From contig NZ_LT607733.1 in the NCBI RefSeq assembly GCF_900091445.1, positions 5,793,001 to 5,857,000 of the forward strand: a stretch of DNA of 64,000 nt, given 5' to 3'. This DNA comes from Micromonospora echinofusca (GTDB taxonomy: Bacteria > Actinomycetota > Actinomycetes > Mycobacteriales > Micromonosporaceae). Positions 17,004-25,256 of the stretch are shown in pieces (positions within the stretch are counted from its first letter, which is position 1; each line of letters opens with the position of its first letter). The notes under the pieces were generated by a model. The model saw only the letters and a list, made by a program, of their open reading frames with translations. It ran no database searches and was not told the DNA's origin. The translations under genes and the position numbers were made by a program.

Positions 17004-18185
17004 TCAGGCGGTCGGGTGCAGGGTCGTCACGGTGGTGGCCGCCGGGGCGGTGGCGTAGACGCCGGGGCCGTGCTGGCCGTCCACGGGGCGGGCCGGGGCG
17101 CCCGACCGGCGCGCCACCTCCCGCACCGCCTTGACCAGCGCCTCCACGTGGTCGTCGAGCGCCGCCACCCGCAGCATCGGCGGGGCGACGCGCCCACCGG
17201 GCAGCACCACGACGGCCAGGGTGTGCGACGGGGCGGACGTCGCCGTCACCGCGTCCACCAGCGGGCCGAAGGGCGCGTCGGCCCGGGGCCGCAGCACCAG
17301 GCAGCGCTGGGTCCAGCCGCCGCCGCGCAGCCCGGTCCAGGTCTCCGCCGGGGGCGCCGGCGCCAGGTCCAGCCCGGCCGCCGAGACCACCGCCGCCCGC
17401 AGCTCGTCGCGGCCGAGCGGCCGGTGGTCGAGCCCGGCCGCGGTCAGCGCCTTGCCCAGCCGGCCGATCCCGGCGGCCAGCGTGCGGTGCACGCCGGGCA
17501 TGCCGCCGCCCCGGCTGACGGTCTCGACGCGGGCGTCGCGTACGGACAGCCGCAGCGCCAGCCAGACCGTCCGGTGCGCCGCCGGGGGCGCACCCGGTGC
17601 CGGGTACCAGACCAGGGTGTGCGACACCACCTGGGCGCGGGTGACCGGGCCGGTGAAGTCGGCCAGCACGCGCAGCGCCCGGTCCAGCACCGCCGCCTCG
17701 ACCGATCCGGCGGGCGCCCCGGCGCGGCCCTGCAACGCCACCGCCGCGAACCAGCCCTGCGCGTCCTGCCCGATGCCGAGCCGGGTGCCACGGTCGGTGA
17801 GTTCCGTCACAGTCAGCTCGGGGGCGAGAGCGGCCAGCCTCGGGTCGGCCCCGCCGCCCGCCGCGACGGTGCTCCTGGCCGCCTCCCGACGCCGCCGCAG
17901 CCGGCGGCGCAGCAGCAGGTCCTCGTACCACCAGCGGCCGCCGCGGCGGGCGAAGACAGCGACCGCCACCGCCAGCGACAGCGCTCCGACGGTGGCGGCG
18001 AGCCAGACGGGGCCGCCCAGCGCCGCCCAGACGGCCAGGGCGCAGAGCTCCAGCACGACGAGCTGCCCCACGGCGACGGGACCGATCCGACCACGGTCGC
18101 GCCGGTCGGCCGGGACGACCGGCCGCCCGGCGACGCCGGACGGCTGCGGTGCCGGACGACCGGGTGGCGCCTGAACCTGCGTCAT
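17004..18185 (-). CDS. eccE: Type VII secretion protein EccE
   Basis: A 393-residue protein with a Pro-rich N-terminus, two TM helices (about 38-80) and a large soluble C-terminal region containing the LGIGQDAQGWFAAV and TLVWYPAPG blocks seen in EccE. EccE sits at the periphery of the ESX membrane complex next to EccB and EccC. The ATG at 18185 is chosen because AAGGA lies about 9 nt upstream, and because frame extensions beyond it are antisense to eccB. It is divergent from eccB (150 nt apart) and convergent with eccD. Confidence 0.9.
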   Translation of the reverse strand: MTQVQAPPGRPAPQPSGVAGRPVVPADRRDRGRIGPVAVGQLVVLELCALAVWAALGGPVWLAATVGALSLAVAVAVFARRGGRWWYEDLLLRRRLRRRREAARSTVAAGGGADPRLAALAPELTVTELTDRGTRLGIGQDAQGWFAAVALQGRAGAPAGSVEAAVLDRALRVLADFTGPVTRAQVVSHTLVWYPAPGAPPAAHRTVWLALRLSVRDARVETVSRGGGMPGVHRTLAAGIGRLGKALTAAGLDHRPLGRDELRAAVVSAAGLDLAPAPPAETWTGLRGGGWTQRCLVLRPRADAPFGPLVDAVTATSAPSHTLAVVVLPGGRVAPPMLRVAALDDHVEALVKAVREVARRSGAPARPVDGQHGPGVYATAPAATTVTTLHPTA

Positions 18186-18335
18186 CGCTGACAGTCCTTT
18201 CTGGACGGCGGAGCGTCCGCCGGATCGGGTCGGGCGCTGGTCCCGGTGACCCGTCGACGGCCCCTTATCGTAGGGAAGCCCGCGACACCGACTCGGACCT
18301 GCTCGTCGCGGACCCACCCCCGCCGGAGGTAAGTC

Positions 18336-19892
18336 ATGCGGACCCGCCGCGATCAGGTGCAGGCGTACCGCTTCGTCACCCGCCGGATCGTCTCGGCGCT
18401 GCTGTCGGGCGACCCCGAGACCAGCAACCTGCCGATGCGGCGGCTCGGCATGGCGGTCTTCGGCAGCGTGATCGCCGCTGCCGTGGTGCTCGGCGGCGTG
18501 GGCGCGTACGGGCAGTTCACCGGCAACACGGCGCCGCTGGAGCCGAACACCCTGGTGATCGAGCGGGAGACCGGGGCGACGTACGTCTTCGTCGACGGCA
18601 AGCTGCACCCGACCCTCAACTACGCCTCGGCCCGGCTGATTATCAACGAGCCGGCCCCGCAGGTGCGCACGATGTCCCAGGCGTCGATCCGGGACCGGCC
18701 CCGGGGCCGTACGGTCGGCATCGTCGGCGCCCCCGACGCGCTGCCGGACCGCAAGTCCCTGACGGGCCTGCCCTGGTCCGTGTGCGACGTCCCGGACCCG
18801 GCCGACCCCCGCCGCTCCGGCACGCGGGTGGTGATCGACCGCCCGCTGCCCGGCGGCGCGCCGCTCGGCGACCGGGCTGTGCTGGTGGAGGCCGACGGCC
18901 AGCGGCACCTGCTCACCGGCGACACGCGGTTGCAGGTGAGCGGCGGCGACTCCGCGCTGGCCGCGCTGCGGATGGCCAACGCGCCCCGCCTGCCCGTGGG
19001 GCAGCAGTTGCTCAACGCCGTGCCGGCCGGGCCGGTCCTGCGCAAGCCGGCGATCGCGGGCGAGGACGAGGCCAGCACCCTGACCGAGCGCCCGGCCAAG
19101 GTCGGTCAGGTGTTCCGGGCGGCGGGCCAGCACTACGTGCTCACCCGGGAGGGCCTCTCCGCGATCGGCGAGATCAGCGCGCTGCTGCTGCTGCGCGACG
19201 GCGGCCAGGTCACCGACATCACCCCGGCCCAGGCCGGCAAGCTGCTGACCGACCAGCGGGCGGAGGAGGCCGGGATGCCGCAGGCCCTGCCCACGCTGCA
19301 CCCGGTCGACGCCGGCCGGACGGCGGTCTGCGCGACCTACCGGGCGGGCGCCGACGGTGGGCCGCCCACCACCACGTTGGAGGTCTTCGACCGCGTGCCG
19401 GCGGAGCTGGCCGAGCCCGCCGGTGTCCCGGTGCGGCAGAGCGCCCGCGACGGCGTACGGACCGCCGAGGGCGTGCTGCTGCCCGGCGGCAAGGGCGTGC
19501 TCGTGCAGGCCACCCCGGGCGCCGGCGAGAGCGGCACGGCCGCCCCCGGCGCCACCGTCCATCTGATCAGCGCCCAGGGCGTCCGCTACCCGCTCGGCGT
19601 CGGCGCGATGTCGGCGCTGGGCTACGAGGGGGTCACCCCGTTGGCCGTACCCGCGTCGCTGCTGGCCCTCGTGCCCACGGGGCCCACCCTCTCGCGGGAC
19701 GCCGCGCTCTCCCACTTCGCGCCCGGCCCCGCGCCGTCGGCCCCGGCGAAGCCGACGGGCGGTGCGGCGAAGCCGACGGACAGCCCCGCCCCGGAGCGGT
19801 CCGGTGCGCCGGTGACGCCCTCCGGGGAACCGGAGTCGGAGGCGCCTGCCTCGCCGGACGCGTCGTCCGCCAGCCCGGGAGCGGACGGCTGA
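18336..19892 (+). CDS. eccB: Type VII secretion protein EccB
   Basis: A 518-residue protein. The N-terminal RTRRDQVQAYRFVTRRIVSAL is the EccB signature, followed by one TM helix (about 38-58). A large extracytoplasmic region carries the R1-R4 repeat fold and a central domain with paired Cys (VCDVP and AVCATY). The tail after about 455 is Pro/Ser/Ala-rich. EccB forms the external part of the ESX complex and is the likely partner of mycosin. The ATG follows GGAGGTAAGTC. The gene precedes a substrate-like pair in the same direction by about 140 nt, probably with an internal promoter. Confidence 0.96.
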   Translation: MRTRRDQVQAYRFVTRRIVSALLSGDPETSNLPMRRLGMAVFGSVIAAAVVLGGVGAYGQFTGNTAPLEPNTLVIERETGATYVFVDGKLHPTLNYASARLIINEPAPQVRTMSQASIRDRPRGRTVGIVGAPDALPDRKSLTGLPWSVCDVPDPADPRRSGTRVVIDRPLPGGAPLGDRAVLVEADGQRHLLTGDTRLQVSGGDSALAALRMANAPRLPVGQQLLNAVPAGPVLRKPAIAGEDEASTLTERPAKVGQVFRAAGQHYVLTREGLSAIGEISALLLLRDGGQVTDITPAQAGKLLTDQRAEEAGMPQALPTLHPVDAGRTAVCATYRAGADGGPPTTTLEVFDRVPAELAEPAGVPVRQSARDGVRTAEGVLLPGGKGVLVQATPGAGESGTAAPGATVHLISAQGVRYPLGVGAMSALGYEGVTPLAVPASLLALVPTGPTLSRDAALSHFAPGPAPSAPAKPTGGAAKPTDSPAPERSGAPVTPSGEPESEAPASPDASSASPGADG

Positions 19893-20028
19893 GGTCGGCC
19901 CGGCCGCGACCGGGGCGGGGCCGCGTCCGGACTTGACGGATCGACGCCGGTAGCGGGTCGCCCGCCTCGTGCCGGTCGACTAACCTGAGGCTCACCAACG
20001 GATATCGACGATGACGTACGGGGATGCC

Positions 20029-20397
20029 ATGACCGGGCGCACGACAGTCGACCTGCTGTCCCTGGAAGACTTCCACCAGAAGTTGGCCAACCGGCTGACC
20101 GAGGCGGAGAAGGCGTTGCGGAAGCTGCGCACCGAGATGCAGAGCCGGCCACCGGCGCTGGGCTCGTTCGCCGACGCCACCGAGAACTCCCGCCGCTACT
20201 CCGAGATCCACCAGTCCTACGTGGACCAGGTCGACCGGCTGCGTGCCGCGGTGAAGGCGGCGCAGAGCGCCACCGCGACGATCCTGGCCAACTACCGCAC
20301 CGCCGAGGAGCGCAACGCGGCCAACTCCGCCGACATCGCCGCCGCGCTCAACGGGGTGGACGACGCGTTGAAGCGGAAGGAGGAACCGCGTGTCTGA
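20029..20397 (+). CDS. ESX-associated helical protein with YxxxE motif
   Basis: A helical-hairpin protein of about 122 residues with NYRTAEERNA near its C-terminus, matching the Y-x-x-x-D/E export motif. It aligns by eye with NYETAEKANA of the protein at 6650. No W-x-G is present. The ATG at 20029 has GGGGA 5 nt upstream and is preferred over one 18 nt earlier with no Shine-Dalgarno. Its last 8 nt overlap the GTG of the WXG gene at 20390, so the two are translationally coupled and likely form a heterodimer. A TAACCT element at 19981 may be the -10 of the pair. Confidence 0.78.
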   Translation: MTGRTTVDLLSLEDFHQKLANRLTEAEKALRKLRTEMQSRPPALGSFADATENSRRYSEIHQSYVDQVDRLRAAVKAAQSATATILANYRTAEERNAANSADIAAALNGVDDALKRKEEPRV

Positions 20398-21655
20398 ATA
20401 CACCCAGCGCTACCAGCACGTCAGCCACCAGCAGCTCTACGACGGCGTGATGGCCGGTCAGCCGGGCCAGATCGACGGCGTCGCCGCGCAGTGGACGGCG
20501 CTCAAGGGCATGCTCGACGGGCTGTCCCGCGAGCTCAGCGGCGACCTCGACAAGCTCGCCAACACCTGGACGGGCTCGGCCTCGCAGGAGTTCCAGCGGC
20601 GGTTGACGCTCGTCACCGACTACGCCGACAAGCTCGGCGACGGCATGGCGGACGTCAGCCGGGGCCTGACCCTGATGGCCGGCGAGCTGCGCACCGCCCG
20701 CGCGCAGGCGGAGAGCCCGGCCGAGACCGACGACCACGACCAGGCGCTCTCCGGCGCGGCCAAGGGTGCCGTGTTCGGCGTGCCGGGCATCGTGGTCGGC
20801 GGGCTGCTGGGTCACCAGCAGGACAAGGCCGAGCAGGAGAAGGCGCACCAGCGGATGGTCAACGTGGTGGCCGAGCTGGCCGCCGGCTACGACCTCTCCG
20901 CCTACGGCCGGCTCGTCGCGCCGCCGCCGCCGCACCCGGACACCCCCGGCCTGACCAGCCGCGACTCCTCGACGACCCCGCGCAGCGGCCCGGGCGCCAC
21001 CACGCCGACGGCCGCGCCGACCGCCTCCGGCCTCGCCGGGCAGCCGGGCGGCGTCACCGTCGCGGCCCCCGCCACGCCGAGTTCGGGGCCGGGTGGCGGT
21101 GGCTCCGGGACGGCCACGCCGGGCACCGTCGGCGGCGGGCACCCGGGCGTCAGCCCGGTCTCCGGCGCTCCGGGCGGCGTAGCGGCCGGCACCTCCCTCG
21201 CCGGTGCCACGCTGCTGACCGGCGTGACCGCCACGACGGGGTCCGCCGGGCTGGGCGGCACCTCGACGGCCTCGGCCGGCGGGCCGGGCATGCAGTTCGG
21301 CCCGCAGGGTGGCCCGGCCGGAGGGGTGCTCGGCACCGGTGCCCTCGCGGCGAGCGGCAACGCGCCGACCTCTGCGGTCCGCGCCGCCGGCGGCAGCCCG
21401 GTGGCCGACAACCGGTCCGCCGCCGGAATGGGCCGGCGCTTCGACAACGCGCGGGACGGTTCGCGACAGGGCGACCGGGCGGCCAGCGCGGCGGGCCGCG
21501 CACGCGGCGCCACGGGGCGCCCCGGCGTCCTGGGCGGCAGCCAGGGGGCGCACGACGACGACACCGACGGCCGGCTGACCTGGTTGACGGAGGACGACAT
21601 GGTCTGGGGCGACGGCGCAGCCGCCGCTCCGCCCGTGCTCGGCACCGACGGCTGA
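20390..21655 (+). CDS. WXG100-like protein with Pro/Gly/Thr-rich tail (ESX substrate candidate)
   Basis: A 421-residue protein. Residues 1-105 are a WXG100-type hairpin (NTWTGSASQEF). A Gly-rich hydrophobic hairpin lies near 120-145 (AVFGVPGIVVGGLLG), then low-complexity Gly/Thr/Pro sequence. The acidic ending has TEDDMVWG and PPVLG. The ending is shared with the protein at 5296 on the far side of the locus. The GTG start lies inside the previous gene (8-nt overlap). A perfect 15-bp terminator follows. It is probably exported by the ESX system together with its neighbour; alternatively the tail could tether it to the machinery. Confidence 0.8.
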   Translation: MSEYTQRYQHVSHQQLYDGVMAGQPGQIDGVAAQWTALKGMLDGLSRELSGDLDKLANTWTGSASQEFQRRLTLVTDYADKLGDGMADVSRGLTLMAGELRTARAQAESPAETDDHDQALSGAAKGAVFGVPGIVVGGLLGHQQDKAEQEKAHQRMVNVVAELAAGYDLSAYGRLVAPPPPHPDTPGLTSRDSSTTPRSGPGATTPTAAPTASGLAGQPGGVTVAAPATPSSGPGGGGSGTATPGTVGGGHPGVSPVSGAPGGVAAGTSLAGATLLTGVTATTGSAGLGGTSTASAGGPGMQFGPQGGPAGGVLGTGALAASGNAPTSAVRAAGGSPVADNRSAAGMGRRFDNARDGSRQGDRAASAAGRARGATGRPGVLGGSQGAHDDDTDGRLTWLTEDDMVWGDGAAAAPPVLGTDG

Positions 21656-21670
21656 CCCACCACCGCACGA

Positions 21671-21711
21671 CGACGGCCCACCCGGCGGGCGTACCACCGG
21701 GTGGGCCGTCG
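21671..21711 (+). terminator. Hairpin terminator ending the ESX locus
   Basis: The perfect 15-bp arms CGACGGCCCACCCGG (21671-21685) and complement (21697-21711) lie 15 nt after the stop at 21655, with no U-tract. Confidence 0.85.
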
Positions 21712-21813
21712 CACGTCCGGCGCCGCCCCGGCCGGACGATCCATTTCGGACACCGTGGCGGCGGTCACCCGTTCCCGGGCGGTCGCCGTGCTGCACGCGC
21801 CGGGCGCGGGCGA

Positions 21814-21819
21814 TAGGTT
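21814..21819 (+). promoter_or_regulatory. -10 element of a leaderless promoter
   Basis: TAGGTT ends 6 nt before the GTG at 21826, with no Shine-Dalgarno sequence. Confidence 0.5.
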
Positions 21820-21825
21820 GGACAC

Positions 21826-22188
21826 GTGCCGTCCGTAGCGTCCGTCGACCCGTTCTGGTCGGTCACGCTGCGCTCCCTGCGCGAGCTGACCCGCCTGGCG
21901 GTCGCCGCGCTCGTGCTCGCCGTGGGCCTCGGCGCCGCCGCCGCACCGGCACCGTCCGCCACCGGCCCGGCCGCTGTCACCGCCGCCGTTCCGGCCGCCG
22001 ACGCCCGGCTCGCGCTGACGCGTCGGGAGCCGATGGCGGAGCACGTCAGCGGTGCCGCCGCCGCACCGGCGCCGCGGATCGCCGCCGCACCGGCCGACAC
22101 CTCCGCCGCCCCGGTGGCCCGCCCGGACGGCCCCGCCCGCGACCCCGGCCGGGGCGACCCCGCCCGGCGCGGTCCGCCCGTCGCCTGA
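21826..22188 (+). CDS. Small Ala/Pro-rich exported or membrane-anchored protein
   Basis: A 120-residue protein with one hydrophobic segment (about 22-42, LTRLAVAALVLAVGLGAAAA) followed by low-complexity Ala/Pro/Arg sequence. This could be an uncleaved signal anchor or a signal peptide with AAA-AP cleavage. No family was recognised. The main support for a real gene is the TAGGTT-N6-GTG promoter arrangement. The low-complexity tail also reads well in other frames, so confidence is moderate. Confidence 0.45.
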   Translation: MPSVASVDPFWSVTLRSLRELTRLAVAALVLAVGLGAAAAPAPSATGPAAVTAAVPAADARLALTRREPMAEHVSGAAAAPAPRIAAAPADTSAAPVARPDGPARDPGRGDPARRGPPVA

Positions 22189-22443
22189 CCGTCGGCCACC
22201 GGCTGCACAGCCAGGGGCGCCGCCCGCGACGAACCGTCGCCGCGCGACACGGGTCCCTCCGACCCGCTCCCCTGCTCCGGTCGCCACGTCGCCGGCCCAC
22301 CCGGCCGCCCGCCGCCCCGTGACGGTCCGCCGCCGGGTCGGCCACCGCCGCGGTACGCCCCGCACGCGCGCCCGATACCCACCCGCCCGTACGCCGGGCA
22401 CAGACCCTGTCGATTCCCCTCGATCGACCGCGAGGTGCTGACC

Positions 22444-23265
22444 ATGCAAAACGTGTTCTCCTCCGTCCTGCTCGACGTGCCCCGGGCCGCCGTGATCTGG
22501 CTGAGCCTGCTCGGCGTCGTCGCCGTCGCCGTGGCCGGCCTGCTGCTGCTGCGGCCCGGCCGGCTCACGTTCGACGCCGGTTCCCGGATCCGGCGCGCCG
22601 CGATGCCGAGCGAGTTGGAACGGGTCGAGGAGGAGCGCGAACGCTCCCGGTACGCCGGGGAGGTCTCGGTCGCCGCGGAACGGGCCGCCACCACCGCCGC
22701 CCGGTTGCGGGCCGAGTGGCTGGCCGCGCAGGAGGAGGTCGAGGCGGCCTGGCAGGCGTACGAGGCCGCCGAGGCGGACGTCCGTCGGCTGGCGGTCGCC
22801 GAGGCGATGCCCCTGCCGCGTACCGTCCGGACGCCCGCCGAGTACGCGGAGCGCGAGCGCTTCCTGCACCGGGCCGCCCTCGACGCGTACTGGCGCAAGG
22901 AGCTGTCGGTGGAGCAGCTCAGCGACGTCTTCGCGCACCGCGACGGCTGGGACCCGCGGCTGCACCCGGTCGAGCAGGAACTCGTCCTGCGCCGGGCCGT
23001 ACGGGACAACCTGCTCGCCCGGCAGCGGGCGGCTCGGGAACGGGAGCAGGCCGCGTGGCGGGCCGCCGAGACCGCCGCCGAGGCGGCGCGCAGCCTGCGG
23101 GACGAGGCGTTCGCGGCGGTCAGCCCCCGCGCCGAGGAGTCGCCGTCGCTGCTGCCGCTGATCGAGGGCGCCGGTACGGCGGAGCAGACCCGGGAGTTCC
23201 CGGTGCTGACCGGCCGCGACGTGCCGTCGGTCGCCCGGGGCCGGGCGGCGGTCCCCGCGTACTGA
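22444..23265 (+). CDS. Membrane-anchored coiled-coil protein, unknown function
   Basis: A 273-residue protein with an N-terminal TM helix (about 14-37, AVIWLSLLGVVAVAVAGLLLL). It is followed by a long, strongly charged coiled coil rich in Glu, Arg and Ala (about 55-225), broken by a conserved-looking block with RTPAEYAERERFLHRAALDAYW. The topology would place the coil in the cytoplasm if Arg residues after the helix stay inside. The ATG at 22444 has GAGGTG 6-7 nt upstream. No family was recognised. It resembles scaffold or divisome-type membrane coiled coils, but this is only a shape argument. Confidence 0.75.
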   Translation: MQNVFSSVLLDVPRAAVIWLSLLGVVAVAVAGLLLLRPGRLTFDAGSRIRRAAMPSELERVEEERERSRYAGEVSVAAERAATTAARLRAEWLAAQEEVEAAWQAYEAAEADVRRLAVAEAMPLPRTVRTPAEYAERERFLHRAALDAYWRKELSVEQLSDVFAHRDGWDPRLHPVEQELVLRRAVRDNLLARQRAAREREQAAWRAAETAAEAARSLRDEAFAAVSPRAEESPSLLPLIEGAGTAEQTREFPVLTGRDVPSVARGRAAVPAY

Positions 23266-23298
23266 CCGGCGACCGGGGCGCAACCGGTCCCGCTGGGC

Positions 23299-23304
23299 TA
23301 GCGT
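23299..23304 (+). promoter_or_regulatory. -10 element of a leaderless promoter
   Basis: TAGCGT ends exactly 6 nt before the GTG at 23311; no Shine-Dalgarno sequence is seen. Confidence 0.6.
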
Positions 23305-23310
23305 GACGGT

Positions 23311-23643
23311 GTGTCCAGGGAAGCGTGGGTCGTCGTCGGCGTCGTGGCGGTCGTCACGTTGGTCGGCGCGGTGGTGCTGGCCATCCGTGTGATCCGCACC
23401 CGCCGGCTGCTCGGCACGCTCGGGGTGAGCGGCAAGGTGGCCTTCTACGGCGCGCTGCTCTACACCGTCCTGCCGATCGACCTGCTTCCCGACCCCATCT
23501 ACCTGGACGACATGGCGGTGCTGACCGGCGCGCTGCTCTACCTCGGCCGGCTGGTCCGGCAGCGGCGCGCCGCGAACCGACCGCTGACCGGCGCACCCGA
23601 CGTGCCGGCCGACCCCGCCCGGAGCCGGCGCCACGTGCCATGA
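23311..23643 (+). CDS. DUF1232 (YkvA-type) membrane protein
   Basis: A 110-residue protein with an N-terminal TM helix (about 5-27). It then carries the DUF1232 signature YTVLPIDLLPDPIYLDDMAVL, part of a short second hydrophobic segment, and a polar tail. DUF1232 proteins are small, widespread and functionally undefined, often near membrane-stress genes. It is read from a leaderless-type promoter. The following PPOX-fold gene begins 31 nt downstream with its own Shine-Dalgarno, so the two may be co-transcribed. Confidence 0.85.
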   Translation: MSREAWVVVGVVAVVTLVGAVVLAIRVIRTRRLLGTLGVSGKVAFYGALLYTVLPIDLLPDPIYLDDMAVLTGALLYLGRLVRQRRAANRPLTGAPDVPADPARSRRHVP

Positions 23644-23674
23644 TCGCTGCCGCACCGCGAGACAGGGGACCGAC

Positions 23675-24082
23675 ATGCCCGGCGACCATCGGTTGGCGCC
23701 CCACGACGAGCGGGTCGTGGCGTTCTGCCGGGAACGGCACCTGGCCACGTTGACCACCCTGCGCCCGGACGGCACCCCGCACGTCGTACCGGTGGGGGTC
23801 ACCTTCGACGCGGCGGCCGGCCTGGCCCGGGTGATCACGGGCGGGGCGTCCCGCAAGGCCCGGCACGTGGCCGCCGCAGGCCCCGGGGGCGCCCCGGTGG
23901 CCGTCTGCCACGTCGACGGGCGACGTTGGCTGACCATCGAGGGACGGGCCGTCGTGCGTGCCGACCGGCCGGCCGTGGCCGAGGCCGAACGCCGGTACGC
24001 CGAGCGCTACCGGACCCCCCGCCCGAATCCCGACCGGGTGGTCATCGAGATCACCGTGACCCGCCTGCTGGGCAGCCTGTGA
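23675..24082 (+). CDS. PPOX-class (F420/FMN-binding split-barrel) oxidoreductase
   Basis: A 135-residue split-barrel protein. ATLTTLRPDGTPHVVPVGVTFD is the first strand pair of the pyridoxamine-oxidase-like fold, and VITGGASRKARHVAA supplies the phosphate-binding Ser/Arg/Lys seen in actinobacterial F420-binding FDOR-B members. C-terminal strands include IEGRAVV and VVIEITVTRLLG. Members of this group reduce or bind diverse compounds using F420 or FMN; the substrate cannot be told. The ATG follows AGGGGACCGAC. It is followed by about 320 bases without a gene. Confidence 0.85.
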   Translation: MPGDHRLAPHDERVVAFCRERHLATLTTLRPDGTPHVVPVGVTFDAAAGLARVITGGASRKARHVAAAGPGGAPVAVCHVDGRRWLTIEGRAVVRADRPAVAEAERRYAERYRTPRPNPDRVVIEITVTRLLGSL

Positions 24083-24405
24083 CCATCTGACCGGTTCGTC
24101 CGGTATCGCCGCCCCGTCCTCCGTCGAAGCCGCGCGATCGAGGACGTCGCCCGCACGGCGCCGGGCGTGTGACGCGCGGCATCCGTACGCCGGAATCCTG
24201 CTGCCCACCGGCCGGTTGAACCCGACGTGCGGCCGTACGCCGGCCGCGCGGGCCAGGAATGTCCTCCTCAGCAGGACCGTTGCGTCCCCGAGTACGCCCG
24301 CGGGCCGACCGCCGCGGGGCGTCGAATCCCCACAGAGCCGAGCGCCTTTCCCCGGTGCTGCACGCCTCCCCGCCGGAGGCGTCGACCCCCGATTGGAGCC
24401 CGACC
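24083..24405. other. Gene-free stretch before the secreted C39-like protease
   Basis: No gene is recognised. It contains short inverted repeats, for example GCGGCC/GGCCGC around 24231-24249 and GTCCT/AGGAC around 24258-24276. Presumably it holds the promoter and leader of the gene at 24406. No riboswitch class was recognised. Confidence 0.4.
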
Positions 24406-25077
24406 ATGAATTCGATCGTGCAGAGGAGCGGCCTCTCCGTCGCCGGTCTGCTGGTGGCCGGCGGCTGCCTCGCGGGCCCGGCGGCCACCGCCCAGGCCGC
24501 ACCGGCGGCGACCGCGCCGGTCGGTTCGGTGCACACCGACGGCCACACCGACAGGAACGGCCGCGCGGACCGGCGCGCCGAGCGCTCGGTGGGCATCGAG
24601 TACCAGGCCCAGCCCAACTTCTACTACTGCGGCCCGGCCGCGACCCGGATCGCCCTGTCGGCGCTGGGCAAGGCGCTGTCCCAGGACGAGGTCGCCAAGC
24701 GGCTCGGCACCACCGAGGCCGGCACCGACTCCGCCCTGGACACCACCCGCGTGCTCAACGAGCTGACCGGCCGGGGATACCGGACCACCGAGATCCGGGA
24801 CTCGGTGGCCAGGCCGGAGCAGGTCGACCGGCTGCGCTCCGACGTGGTCGCGGCCCTCGACGAGGGCCGGCCGGTGGTGGCCAACATCAAGGGCACCGCC
24901 GTCGACACGGTCGGCAACCCGCACTCGTACGAGGGTGGGCACTACCTGACCCTGGTGGGCTACCGCGACGGCGGGGACCTGATCCGCATCGCCGACCCGG
25001 CCGCCCCCGAGGGCGAGTACTGGATGACGCTGGAGAAGGTCGCCAACTGGATCGCCGAGCGCGGCTACTCGTCCTGA
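24406..25077 (+). CDS. Secreted papain-like C39-family peptidase
   Basis: A 223-residue secreted protein. A signal peptide (about 1-32, AQA-AP) is followed by a His/Asp/Arg-rich linker and a C39_2-type cysteine peptidase domain. The probable catalytic residues are Cys75 (YYCGPAAT), His179 (EGGHYLTLVGY) and Asp197 (IADPA). C39-like secreted enzymes in actinomycetes usually stand alone and their substrates are unknown; no ABC exporter or double-Gly leader peptide is nearby, so a bacteriocin-processing role is not supported. The ATG follows TTGGAGCCCGACC. The gene is monocistronic. Confidence 0.88.
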   Translation: MNSIVQRSGLSVAGLLVAGGCLAGPAATAQAAPAATAPVGSVHTDGHTDRNGRADRRAERSVGIEYQAQPNFYYCGPAATRIALSALGKALSQDEVAKRLGTTEAGTDSALDTTRVLNELTGRGYRTTEIRDSVARPEQVDRLRSDVVAALDEGRPVVANIKGTAVDTVGNPHSYEGGHYLTLVGYRDGGDLIRIADPAAPEGEYWMTLEKVANWIAERGYSS

Positions 25078-25189
25078 CCCGTACCCCGACGAGGGCAGGT
25101 CCCCACGCGGGGCCGGCCCTCGTCGGCCGCTCGCGACCGGGACCGGCGGGCGGCCGTCGTCGGTGAGGGACGTCGATCGCTCGCCGTGG

Positions 25190-25213
25190 GTTCGGTCGAC
25201 GGTTCGCGGGTAC
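25190..25213 (+). promoter_or_regulatory. Possible SigB/SigF-type stress promoter
   Basis: GTTC (25190-25193), a 14-nt spacer and GGGTAC (25208-25213) approximate the actinobacterial general-stress consensus GTTT-N14-16-GGGTAT, 44 nt before the hemerythrin start. This is a visual match only. Confidence 0.4.
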
Positions 25214-25256
25214 CAGGGCTCACAGCCGACCGTTCCGCAACCGGTAAGGGGCAGAC

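Noticed and set aside
22052..22441. Plus-strand open frame rich in Pro/Arg between two small genes
   Set aside because: Shadow-like composition and overlap with the gene at 21826; no start signal.
24406..25077. Bacteriocin-processing C39 protease
   Set aside because: It is a secreted single-domain protein without ABC transporter domains or a double-glycine precursor gene.
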